From contig JBHIWX010000045.1 in NCBI GenBank assembly GCA_041987205.1, positions 1 through 32,443 on the forward strand: 32,443 nucleotides of DNA. The letters are read 5' to 3'. The notes beneath the pieces are model-generated. The model did no database searches, was not told the DNA's origin, and saw only the letters and a list, made by a program, of their open reading frames with translations. Numbering within the stretch: the stretch's first letter is position 1; each line of letters begins with the position of its first letter. Below are positions 1 to 7,417 of this stretch, piece by piece. This DNA is from BOKV01 sp041987205. Its GTDB lineage: Bacteria; Pseudomonadota; Alphaproteobacteria; Rhizobiales; Rhizobiaceae. The position numbers and the translations under genes were made by a program.

Positions 1-547
1 CGATATCGTCCGCCGTCGCCGTCAAGCCGGTGCCGATCGCCCAGACCGGTTCATAGGCAACGACGATGTTGGCGTCGTCGGGCAGCGAACCGTCGAGTTG
101 CGCCTTCAAGACGTCGAGCGTCTTGCCGGCTTCGCGCTCCTCGCCCGTCTCGCCGATGCAGATGATCGGCAGCAGGCCGGCGCGATGGGCGGCCTCGGCC
201 TTGGCGCGCACCATCTCGCTGCTCTCGCCATGATCGGTGCGGCGTTCGGAATGGCCGACGATGACCGCGCTGCCGCCGACATCCGCGATCATTTCCGCCG
301 AGATGTCACCGGTATGGGCGCCCGAAGCCGCCATGTGGCAATCCTGGCCGCCAACGGAAACGCTGGAGTTCAACGCCGCGCTTGCCGCCGCCGCCAGCAG
401 GGTCGCGGGCACGCAGACCAGCATGTCGAGACGCTCGCTCATGGCCGCGTCACTGCCGGCCGACATCATGCCGAGCTCGGTGAGCGAGGCGATGGTGCCG
501 TTCATCTTCCAGTTTCCGGCGATAAGCGGTTTCACTCCGGGCGTCAT
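1..547 (-). CDS. tpiA: Triosephosphate isomerase, N-terminal 182 residues (3' end outside window)
   Basis: Interconverts dihydroxyacetone phosphate and glyceraldehyde 3-phosphate in cytosolic glycolysis and gluconeogenesis. The visible part begins MTPGVKPLIAGNWKMNG, giving substrate-binding Asn12 and Lys14. It continues to the electrophile His99 in VGHSERR and the catalytic base Glu166 in AYEPVWAIGTG. Family members are about 250 residues, so roughly the last 70 lie beyond position 1. The ATG at 547 is preceded by a strong AGGAGGA ribosome-binding site (555-561 on the plus strand) with 7 bases of spacing, which fixes the start. The gene is divergent from the ppiD-like gene, the two being separated by 234 bases. 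In other alphaproteobacteria tpiA also lies next to the PpiD-trp block, so the context is ordinary. Nothing odd is visible in the part present. Confidence 0.97.
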   Translation of the reverse strand, partial: MTPGVKPLIAGNWKMNGTIASLTELGMMSAGSDAAMSERLDMLVCVPATLLAAAASAALNSSVSVGGQDCHMAASGAHTGDISAEMIADVGGSAVIVGHSERRTDHGESSEMVRAKAEAAHRAGLLPIICIGETGEEREAGKTLDVLKAQLDGSLPDDANIVVAYEPVWAIGTGLTATADDI

Positions 548-691
548 GGACCGGTCCTCCTGATGAAACGATCGGTTTGGTGATGTGTCCTGCCGTTTAC
601 GCGGCCTTGCCGGAGAGGTCAAACCGGCGGCAAGGCATGAACGCCGGCCGGATACCGGTTTGCGATACCGTTTCGGGCGGGCGCTTGCCGG

Positions 692-719
692 TTGTGATCG
701 CACGGTTCTCGCATTATAC
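692..719. promoter_or_regulatory. Candidate divergent promoter between tpiA and ppiD-like gene
   Basis: The 234-base gap 548-781 holds one AT-rich spot. On the plus strand TTGTGA (692-697) and TTATAC (714-719) are 16 bases apart and point at the ppiD-like gene. On the minus strand the same spot reads as a perfect TATAAT (713-718) pointing at tpiA, but with a poor -35 (GCGTGA at 17 bases). Both assignments are by eye only. Nothing else notable was seen in the gap. Confidence 0.35.
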
Positions 720-781
720 GGAGCGCTTGTTCCATTCACGCCCTTATCGGGGCTCCCGTTCAGGCCGTCACAGGTAGTTCC

Positions 782-2683
782 ATGCTCTCAGCCCTGCGCA
801 ACGCGACCCAAAGCATCTTCGTCAAAATCCTGCTGTTGCTGCTTGTCGCCAGCTTCGCGGTCTGGGGCGCTTCCGGCGCTTTCGTTTCGGGTTCGGGCAA
901 CGCCACCGTTTCGTTCGGCGACACCGATGTGACGCTGACCGATCATCGCCTTGCCTACAACCTTCAGGTCAATGTCCTGTCGCGCCAGCTCGGACAGCAG
1001 ATCACCCGCGAACAGGCACGCGCCTTCGGCGTCGACCAGTCCGTGCTGAGCCAGATGATCGCTGGCGCCGTGCTGGACGAGAATGCCCGTCGCATGGGCA
1101 TGGGCATTTCCACAGATCGTCTGGCCCAGATGATCGCCGACGATCCGGGTTTCCACGACACGACCGGCCGGTTCTCAAGACTGGCGCTGGAAAATGCCCT
1201 GCGCCAGATCGGCATGCGCCAGGAAGACTATGTCCGCAACCGCAAGGCGCTCGCCGTGCGCCGGCAGTTCATGGACGCCGTGGCCGTCGGCTCCGAGCCG
1301 CCCGCCGCCTTCTACGAGGCGTTCGGCCAGTATCAGGCGCAGAAGCGCGTGTTTGAATATGTGACCGTCGGCGCGGATGCCGTTACCGAGCCGCCGGTCC
1401 CGACCGATGAAGACCTCTCAACCTATTACGAGGAGAACAAGGGCAACTATGTCGCGCCGGAATACCGCACGATTGCGGTGGTTCGCCTTACAGCGGAGGA
1501 CATTTCCCGGCCCGACCTGATCGACGGTGCTGCCGTCGCCGCGGATTACGAGGCGAACAAGGCACGCTACACCACAGAGGAACGTCGCCGCGTCCAGCAG
1601 CTGGTCTTCACGGATCGCGTGCAGGCGGAAGATGTGCTCAAACGCGTCCGCGAGGGCGAGACCTTCGACGCGATCGTGACCGAGATGGGCCGCAGCCCGA
1701 CCGATATCGATCTCGGCCTCGTCACGAAGAAGCAGATCCCCGATCTCACCGTCGCCAATGCGGCATTCGAACTGGACCTCAATTCGGTCAGCGACATTGT
1801 CGACGGCATTTTCGGTCCGGTCCTGCTTCGCGTTGTCGCGATCGAGCCGGAATCGGTCAAACCGCTCGAGGAAGCCTCGGACGAAATCCGCAGCCATCTG
1901 GCGCTCACCCGTGCGGCCGACGATCTCTACGACGTCCATGACCGCCTGGAGGATGCACGCGCTGCCGGCGACAATCTGGAACAGGCCGCCGAGAGCGTCG
2001 GTCTTTCGTCGCGCGTGATCGACATGGTCGATGCATCGGGCAAGGCGCCGGACGGCACGGATGTCTCCGACATTCCCGAGCAGGCAAGGCTGCTGACCGA
2101 ATCCTTCGACACCGATCCGGGCGTCGAAACCGATCCTATCCCGATCGGCGCTTCCGGTTTCGTCTGGTACGAGGTCAAGGACGTGACGCCGGAGCGCCAG
2201 AAGCCGCTTGAGGAAGTGCGCGAGGATGTCGTGGCCGCGTGGACGCTGGCGGAAACCGCCAAACGCGTCAGCGAGATCGCCGACACGATCCGCGAGCGTG
2301 TCGAAAAGGGCGAGAGCCTTTCCACCGTGGCGGGCGAGCTGCTGCCCGCAAGCGAGGACGGAACGCCGGCCAGCACGAAGACGAGCGCAGAACTGACGCG
2401 CGAGGACACCGCCGCCGACTTGCCGCGCTCCGCGGTCACGGCGGGCTTCTCCGTGCCCAAGGACGCCGTAACGGTCGCCGCCGGTGCCGAGGCGCCTGCG
2501 CGTGTGGTGATGAAGGTCGTCGATATCATCGATGCCGCGCCCGAGGCGACGCCGGTTTCGGTGCGCCAGCAGATCGACCAGTCGGTCTCCGACGATCTGC
2601 TCGGCGCGCTCGTCTCCGACTTCCAGTCGCGCGGCGAGGTGCGGATCAACGAACAGGCGATCAACACCGCCCTGTCCTTCTAG
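782..2683 (+). CDS. PpiD-type peptidyl-prolyl isomerase / periplasmic foldase (SurA_N domain)
   Basis: Membrane-anchored periplasmic chaperone of the PpiD/SurA family, expected to assist folding of secreted and outer-membrane proteins. The 633-residue protein has a short cytoplasmic start, one hydrophobic segment at about residues 14-33, and a SurA_N-like helical region to about 210. A parvulin-like (Rotamase_2) region follows at about 260-360, then a second, degenerate repeat of the same kind. That order and length (about 630) match rhizobial PpiD proteins. The ATG at 782 has only a weak upstream AGG. The next gene, trpD, starts 19 bases after the stop, so the two are probably co-transcribed. 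I infer chaperone activity; isomerase activity is uncertain because parvulin catalytic residues are poorly kept in many PpiD proteins. Confidence 0.85.
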   Translation: MLSALRNATQSIFVKILLLLLVASFAVWGASGAFVSGSGNATVSFGDTDVTLTDHRLAYNLQVNVLSRQLGQQITREQARAFGVDQSVLSQMIAGAVLDENARRMGMGISTDRLAQMIADDPGFHDTTGRFSRLALENALRQIGMRQEDYVRNRKALAVRRQFMDAVAVGSEPPAAFYEAFGQYQAQKRVFEYVTVGADAVTEPPVPTDEDLSTYYEENKGNYVAPEYRTIAVVRLTAEDISRPDLIDGAAVAADYEANKARYTTEERRRVQQLVFTDRVQAEDVLKRVREGETFDAIVTEMGRSPTDIDLGLVTKKQIPDLTVANAAFELDLNSVSDIVDGIFGPVLLRVVAIEPESVKPLEEASDEIRSHLALTRAADDLYDVHDRLEDARAAGDNLEQAAESVGLSSRVIDMVDASGKAPDGTDVSDIPEQARLLTESFDTDPGVETDPIPIGASGFVWYEVKDVTPERQKPLEEVREDVVAAWTLAETAKRVSEIADTIRERVEKGESLSTVAGELLPASEDGTPASTKTSAELTREDTAADLPRSAVTAGFSVPKDAVTVAAGAEAPARVVMKVVDIIDAAPEATPVSVRQQIDQSVSDDLLGALVSDFQSRGEVRINEQAINTALSF

Positions 2684-2702
2684 GAGCATTACCGGGGGTA
2701 CG

Positions 2703-3722
2703 ATGAGCGATCTCAAGACCTTCATCGCCAAGGTGGCCGACGGCGCGTCGCTCGACCGCGAGGAAACGGGTGAAGCTTTCGGCATCCTGATGTCGGGAGA
2801 GGCCACGCCGTCGCAGATCGGCGGGCTCCTGATGGCGATGCGGGTGCGCGGCGAGACCGAGGAGGAATTCGCCGGCGCCATCGACGCCATGCGCGCCAAG
2901 ATGCTGCCGGTCGACGCCCCGGCCGACGCCATCGACATTGTCGGCACGGGCGGCGACGCCAAGGGATCGCTTAACGTCTCCACGGGTGCCGCCTTCGTCA
3001 CGGCCGGCTGCGGCGTCAAGATCGCCAAGCATGGCAATCGCGCCCTGTCCTCGAAATCCGGCTCGGCCGATGCGCTGATGGCGCTCGGCATCAACATCGA
3101 GCTTTCGCCAGGCCAGATCACCGACTGCATCGAGGAAGCGGGCATCGGCTTCATGTTCGCACCGGCCCACCATCCGGCCATGCGCCATGTCGGCCCGACC
3201 CGGGTCGAGCTCGGCACGCGCACGATCTTCAACCTGCTCGGACCGATGTGCAATCCGGCCGGCGTGAAGCGGCAATTGCTCGGCGTGTTCTCGCCGAAAT
3301 GGCTGATCGAGATCGCCAAGGTGCTGGGCGAACTGGGGTCGGAGAAGGTCTGGGTCGTGCATGGCGGTGGTTATGACGAGATCACGATCACCGGCCCGAC
3401 CCATGTTGCCGCACTCGAAGACGGCCGCGTGAAGACCTTCGATATCGCTCCGGCGGATGTCGGGCTGGAACCAGCCACGGCCGAGGCCATCGCGGGCGGC
3501 GACGCGGAATACAATGCAAAGGCACTGCGCGACCTGCTCGACGGCAAGCCTTCGGCCTATCGCGACATGGTACTGATGAACGCCGGCGCTGCGCTGATTG
3601 TCGCCGACCGGGCCGAGGATCTGGCGACCGGCGTGGCGATGGCGATCGATTCGATCGATTCCGGCGCAGCCAGGGCCGTTCTCGACAAGCTCGTTGCCGT
3701 TTCCAACCGGGGGCTCGGCTGA
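2703..3722 (+). CDS. trpD: Anthranilate phosphoribosyltransferase
   Basis: Transfers the phosphoribosyl group of PRPP to anthranilate, the second step of tryptophan synthesis. The 339-residue length is normal for the family. Visible motifs are the PRPP loop GTGGD (81-85), the following NVST, KHGNR (109-113) and NLLGPMCNPA (about 178-187). The frame is open upstream into the ppiD-like gene, but the ATG at 2703 gives the standard N-terminus and follows a G-rich stretch (GGGGG at about 2694-2698). Its TGA overlaps the trpC ATG by one base (TGATG at 3720-3724), pointing to translational coupling. As in other alphaproteobacteria, trpD and trpC sit with moaC and moeA rather than in one complete trp operon. 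Confidence 0.97.
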   Translation: MSDLKTFIAKVADGASLDREETGEAFGILMSGEATPSQIGGLLMAMRVRGETEEEFAGAIDAMRAKMLPVDAPADAIDIVGTGGDAKGSLNVSTGAAFVTAGCGVKIAKHGNRALSSKSGSADALMALGINIELSPGQITDCIEEAGIGFMFAPAHHPAMRHVGPTRVELGTRTIFNLLGPMCNPAGVKRQLLGVFSPKWLIEIAKVLGELGSEKVWVVHGGGYDEITITGPTHVAALEDGRVKTFDIAPADVGLEPATAEAIAGGDAEYNAKALRDLLDGKPSAYRDMVLMNAGAALIVADRAEDLATGVAMAIDSIDSGAARAVLDKLVAVSNRGLG

Positions 3723-4546
3723 TGGCCGATATCCTGGCGAAGATCGAGGCCTACAAGCGCGAGGAGATCGCCGCCGCCAAGGCCGCCGTGCCGCTGGACG
3801 AATTGCGCGCCCGGCTGGCCGACGTGGAGGCGCCGCGCGGTTTCGCGGATGCGCTGCGCGCGCGGCACGCCGCCGGTGACTACGGCCTGATCGCCGAGAT
3901 CAAAAAGGCAAGCCCTTCCAAAGGGTTGATACGGGCCGATTTCGATCCGCCGGCGCTCGCCAGAGCCTATGAGGCGGGCGGGGCGGCCTGCCTGTCCGTG
4001 CTGACCGACACACCCTCCTTCCAGGGCAGACCGGAGTTTCTGACCGCCGCGCGTGCCGCCGTTGCGCTGCCGGCGCTGCGCAAAGATTTTCTGTACGACA
4101 TGTATCAGGTCTACGAGGCACGGGCCTGGGGCGCGGACTGCATTCTGGTCATCATGGCCGGGGTCGACGACGCCACGGCCGTCGCGCTTGAGGACACCGC
4201 GTTCGAGTTTGGCATGGACGTGCTGGTGGAGGTGCATGACGAGGCGGAAACCGAACGCGCGCTGAAACGCATGCGTTCGCCGATGATCGGCATCAACAAC
4301 CGCAATCTGAAGACCTTCGAGACCACACTTGCGACCAGCGAGCGGCTGGCGCCGATGGTTCCGGACGATCGCTTCGTCGTCGGCGAGAGCGGGCTTTTCA
4401 CGCCGGAAGATCTGGCACGGCTGGCGCGCGCCGATATCCGCACCTTCCTGATTGGCGAGAGCCTGATGCGGCAGGACGATGTCGCGGCAGCCACGCGCGC
4501 GCTGCTCGCCGATCCCCTGCCTTTTTCCGCCGACGACGCGGCCTGA
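3722..4546 (+). CDS. trpC: Indole-3-glycerol phosphate synthase
   Basis: Closes the indole ring by decarboxylating and cyclising CdRP to indole-3-glycerol phosphate, the fourth step of the tryptophan pathway. It is a 274-residue single-domain TIM barrel, not fused to TrpF as in E. coli. Active-site stretches are all present: EIKKASPSKG (Glu59, Lys61), LRKDF with catalytic Lys121, LVEVHDE with Glu170, GINNRNLKTF with Asn192, and VGESG with Glu222/Ser223. The start ATG shares a base with the trpD stop codon. moaC begins 4 bases after the stop. Sequence and context agree, and no anomaly is seen. Confidence 0.97.
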   Translation: MADILAKIEAYKREEIAAAKAAVPLDELRARLADVEAPRGFADALRARHAAGDYGLIAEIKKASPSKGLIRADFDPPALARAYEAGGAACLSVLTDTPSFQGRPEFLTAARAAVALPALRKDFLYDMYQVYEARAWGADCILVIMAGVDDATAVALEDTAFEFGMDVLVEVHDEAETERALKRMRSPMIGINNRNLKTFETTLATSERLAPMVPDDRFVVGESGLFTPEDLARLARADIRTFLIGESLMRQDDVAAATRALLADPLPFSADDAA

Positions 4547-4550
4547 TCCC

Positions 4551-5051
4551 ATGGCCGGCAAGCTCACCCATCTGAAAGCGAGCGGCGAGGCCGCCATGGT
4601 GGATGTCGGCGCCAAGCCGGTGAGCGAACGAGTCGCCGTGGCCTCGGGTGCGATACGCATGGAGCCCGAAACGCTGGAATTGATCCTGTCGGGCAACGCG
4701 AAGAAGGGCGACGTGCTCGCGGCCGCGCGCATTGCCGGCATCATGGCCGCCAAGAAGACCTCCGACCTGATCCCGCTATGCCATCCGCTGGCGCTGACCA
4801 AGGTCGAGATCGAGATCGTGCCCGACGAGGCGCTGCCCGGCCTGATTGTCACCGCGACCACGCGCGTCAACGGACAGACCGGCGTCGAGATGGAGGCGCT
4901 GACGGCGTGCTCCGTCGCCTGCCTCACGATCTACGACATGGCCAAGGCGGTCGATCGCGGCATGGAAATCGTCTCGGTGCGCCTTCTGGAGAAGAAGGGC
5001 GGCAAATCCGGCCACTGGACGGCGGCCGACCCGGACGAAGGCACGTCCTGA
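4551..5051 (+). CDS. moaC: Cyclic pyranopterin monophosphate synthase
   Basis: Acts after MoaA in molybdenum cofactor synthesis, turning 3',8-cyclo-GTP into cyclic pyranopterin monophosphate in the cytosol. The 166-residue product starts MAGKLTHL and carries KKTSDLIPLCHPL (68-80), TGVEMEALTA (about 110-119) and IYDMAKAVDRGM with the catalytic pair Asp129/Lys132. Length matches the family (about 160). The ATG lies 4 bases after the trpC stop and the stop is 5 bases before moeA, so it is inside a tight operon. The longer open frame upstream runs through trpC and was not used. Confidence 0.97.
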   Translation: MAGKLTHLKASGEAAMVDVGAKPVSERVAVASGAIRMEPETLELILSGNAKKGDVLAAARIAGIMAAKKTSDLIPLCHPLALTKVEIEIVPDEALPGLIVTATTRVNGQTGVEMEALTACSVACLTIYDMAKAVDRGMEIVSVRLLEKKGGKSGHWTAADPDEGTS

Positions 5052-5056
5052 CGGCC

Positions 5057-6289
5057 ATGCGGACCGATCTCGTTCCCGTTCCCGAAGCGCTCGAACTGGT
5101 GCTGGCCGGCGCCGAACCGCATGGCGAGGAAACCGTCGCGCTGAGCGAGGCCGGTTTTCGCGTTCTGTCGCGCGATCTGGCCGCGAAACGCACCCAGCCG
5201 CCCTTCCCCGCTTCCGCCATGGACGGCTACGCCGTGCGCGCGGCCGATGTCGCATCCGTGCCGGTCGAGCTCACCGTGATCGGCCAGTCGGCGGCGGGCC
5301 ATCCGCTCCGGGGCGAGGTCGGGGCCGGCCAGGCGGTGCGCATTTTCACCGGCGCGCAGGTGCCTGCGGGCGCGGATACGATCGTCATCCAGGAAAACAC
5401 CGAGGCTGGCGACGGCACCGTGACCGTGCTTGAGCGCGAGTCGGCCGGCCGGCACGTTCGCAAAGCCGGGCTCGACTTTCGCGAAGGCGACGTGCTGCTG
5501 AAGCGCGGCACCTTGCTCGACCCGCAGCGACTGGCGCTCGCCGCCTCGATGAACCATGCCAGCGTCCCCGTCCATGTCCGCCCGAAAGTGGCGCTGATGG
5601 CGACGGGCGACGAACTCGTCCGACCGGGCGAAACACCGGGTGAAGGCGCGATCATCGCATCGAACACCTATGGCATCGCCGCGATCGTGACGGCGGCCGG
5701 CGGCGAGGTGCTCGACATGGGCATCGTCGCCGATACCACCGAGGCGCTCGCCGCCGCCTATTCTAAGGCGATGGCCGCCGGGGCCCGGCTGATCATCACC
5801 ACCGGCGGCGCCTCCGTCGGCGACCATGATCTGGTCAAGCCGGTGCTGCTGTCGCTTGGCACGCATCTGGCCTTCGAAAAGCTCGCCATGCGTCCGGGCA
5901 AACCGATGCTGTGCGGCCATATCGCGCGCGACGGCGAGATCGTGCGCGTGCTGGGCCTTGCCGGCAATCCCGTCTCCAGCCTCGTCGCCTCGCATGTCTT
6001 CGTGCGGCCGCTGGTCTGCCTGCTCGCCGGAAGGCCTGCGCAGACCGCCGAGCCGGTTCCCGCGATCCTCGGCGCCGAAGTGCCGGCCAATGGCGACCGC
6101 GAGGATTACATGCGGGCAACGGCACAACACCGCGAGGACGGAACGCTGGTCGTCGAGCCCCTGCCCCTGCAGGACAGCTCCATGTTGGCCTTCCTCGCCC
6201 GCGCCGAGGCCCTCCTCGTGCGTCCGGTCAACGCCCCCGCGGCCCAAAAGGGCGATCCCTGCCGGGTTATCCTGCTGCGCGAATTCTGA
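5057..6289 (+). CDS. moeA: Molybdopterin molybdenumtransferase
   Basis: Inserts molybdate into adenylylated molybdopterin, the last step of Mo-cofactor assembly. The 410-residue protein shows the MoeA order: an N-terminal domain with PFPASAMDGYAVR (about 49-61), a barrel-like insertion, the MoCF-binding domain with MATGDELVRPG and TTGGASVGDHD, then GLAGNPVSSL, and a C-terminal beta domain. The open frame extends upstream inside moaC, but the ATG at 5057, 5 bases after the moaC stop, gives the standard N-terminus. It is the last gene before a 215-base gap leading to lexA. Pairing with moaC supports the call. No truncation or missing motif was seen. Confidence 0.97.
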   Translation: MRTDLVPVPEALELVLAGAEPHGEETVALSEAGFRVLSRDLAAKRTQPPFPASAMDGYAVRAADVASVPVELTVIGQSAAGHPLRGEVGAGQAVRIFTGAQVPAGADTIVIQENTEAGDGTVTVLERESAGRHVRKAGLDFREGDVLLKRGTLLDPQRLALAASMNHASVPVHVRPKVALMATGDELVRPGETPGEGAIIASNTYGIAAIVTAAGGEVLDMGIVADTTEALAAAYSKAMAAGARLIITTGGASVGDHDLVKPVLLSLGTHLAFEKLAMRPGKPMLCGHIARDGEIVRVLGLAGNPVSSLVASHVFVRPLVCLLAGRPAQTAEPVPAILGAEVPANGDREDYMRATAQHREDGTLVVEPLPLQDSSMLAFLARAEALLVRPVNAPAAQKGDPCRVILLREF

Positions 6290-6317
6290 CGGGAACAGCA
6301 GGTTTCACATTTGTTCT

Positions 6318-6345
6318 TGCAGAACATGTCGGGAACATGTTAAAT
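6318..6345 (+). promoter_or_regulatory. Candidate lexA promoter
   Basis: TTGCAG (6318-6323) and TTAAAT (6340-6345) are 16 bases apart, upstream of lexA by about 160 bases. The SOS box lies in the spacer, so LexA binding would block RNA polymerase. This is inferred from spacing and from the position of the box; no start site is known. Confidence 0.45.
6322..6336 (+). promoter_or_regulatory. Perfect alphaproteobacterial SOS box (GAAC-N7-GAAC)
   Basis: GAAC at 6322-6325 and GAAC at 6333-6336 are separated by exactly 7 bases. This is the direct-repeat LexA operator established for alphaproteobacteria (GTTC-N7-GTTC read on the other strand), unlike the E. coli palindrome. The repeat extends to 8 bases (GAACATGT twice, 11-base period). 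It lies in the lexA leader, consistent with autoregulation. Confidence 0.88.
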
Positions 6346-6504
6346 ACGTTCGTGATTTGTTTCAGCGTCGCCGAATTCTACTTGATAGCGGGCGATGCTG
6401 ACGACGAAGCGCCGGGCCATCAAGGGTGCGGCGACGAGGGACGGCGCCGACTGCCTGTGGCTGCGTAACAGCCCGGCGACACGGCGCACTGGAGAATATC
6501 GATC

Positions 6505-7251
6505 ATGCTGACGCGGAAACAGCACGAACTGCTCCTTTTCATCCATCAGCGGCTTCAGGAGGAAGGCGTGCCGCCCTCCTTCGAGGAGATGAAGGACGCA
6601 CTCGACCTGAAGTCGAAATCCGGTATCCACCGGCTGATCACGGCACTTGAGGAGCGTGGCTTCATCCGACGCCTGCCCAACCGGGCGCGCGCGCTGGAGG
6701 TCATCCGGCTGCCCGAAGGCTATGGCGACGACAAGAGCGCGGCGCGTGCCGAACCGGCGCGGCCGCGCGGCTTCTCGCCCAGCGTCATTCGTGGCGATCT
6801 CGACCGGGCGCCGGAGGAAAAGACCGGACGCGGCGCGCCTGCCGGGCGCGACCACGACGAAGGCGAGGTTTCGATCTCCATTCCCGTCATGGGCCGGATC
6901 GCCGCTGGCGTGCCGATCTCGGCGATCCAGGACCATACCCACAATGTTTCGGTGCCGCCGGACATGATCGGCCTCGGCACCCATTACGCGCTGACGGTCA
7001 ACGGCGATTCGATGATCGAGGCGGGTATCTTCGATGGCGACACGGCGATCGTCCGCCAGACCAATTCGGCCGAAGCAGGTGACATCGTCGTTGCGCTCGT
7101 CGACGACGAGGAAGCGACGCTTAAGCGGCTGCGGCGCAAGGGCGCCTCGATTGCGCTCGAAGCGGCCAACCCGGCCTATGAAACGCGTATCTTCAGCCAG
7201 GATCGAGTCAAGGTTCAGGGCCGGCTTGTCGGCCTGATCCGGCGCTACTGA
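6505..7251 (+). CDS. lexA: LexA repressor, SOS regulator
   Basis: Represses DNA-damage genes and cleaves itself when RecA is activated. The 248-residue product has an N-terminal winged helix-turn-helix (MLTRKQHELLLFI to about residue 70) and a linker of about 50 residues rich in charged residues, longer than in E. coli (202 aa total) but usual for rhizobia. The S24 peptidase domain follows. The cleavage bond is Ala134-Gly135 in RIAAGVPI. The catalytic dyad is Ser169 in GDSM and Lys207 in TLKRLR. The ATG at 6505 is preceded by GGAGA (6491-6495) with 9 bases of spacing. A perfect SOS box sits about 170 bases upstream. It follows moeA in the same direction but across a 215-base gap with its own candidate promoter, so SOS control is probably separate from the trp/moa genes. 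Confidence 0.97.
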   Translation: MLTRKQHELLLFIHQRLQEEGVPPSFEEMKDALDLKSKSGIHRLITALEERGFIRRLPNRARALEVIRLPEGYGDDKSAARAEPARPRGFSPSVIRGDLDRAPEEKTGRGAPAGRDHDEGEVSISIPVMGRIAAGVPISAIQDHTHNVSVPPDMIGLGTHYALTVNGDSMIEAGIFDGDTAIVRQTNSAEAGDIVVALVDDEEATLKRLRRKGASIALEAANPAYETRIFSQDRVKVQGRLVGLIRRY

Positions 7252-7393
7252 GCGGGCCGAAGGCATCAATGGCACGGGCATGATCGGTGTGTATATGCCG
7301 GGTGCTAGTGCGGTTCCGTTTGTGACGGCTTCGTTGATGCGTCGGCTTTCGCAGCGTTCCGCAATGCGCTCTGGCGGGCATTCCGGTAGAGGC

Positions 7394-7417
7394 GCGTCTC
7401 TCAAGCGAGAGGCACGC
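7394..7417. terminator. Hairpin between convergent lexA and comEC
   Basis: CTCTC (7398-7402) pairs with GAGAG (7407-7411) around AAGC. The flanking GCGT (7394-7397) and ACGC (7414-7417) can extend the stem past a two-base bulge. There is no T-run on either side, so a terminator role is only a guess from its place between convergent genes. Nothing else was seen in the 165-base gap 7252-7416. Confidence 0.3.

Noticed and set aside
1418..3319. A 633-codon open frame on the minus strand opposite the ppiD-like gene and trpD.
   Set aside because: It has no family features and is rich in Arg, Ala and His runs, as expected for an antisense frame of GC-rich genes. The plus-strand genes are certain.
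6290..6504. A small protein in the moeA-lexA gap (frames open across 6340-6500).
   Set aside because: The frames overlap the SOS box and promoter, lack a ribosome-binding site and run out of frame into lexA.
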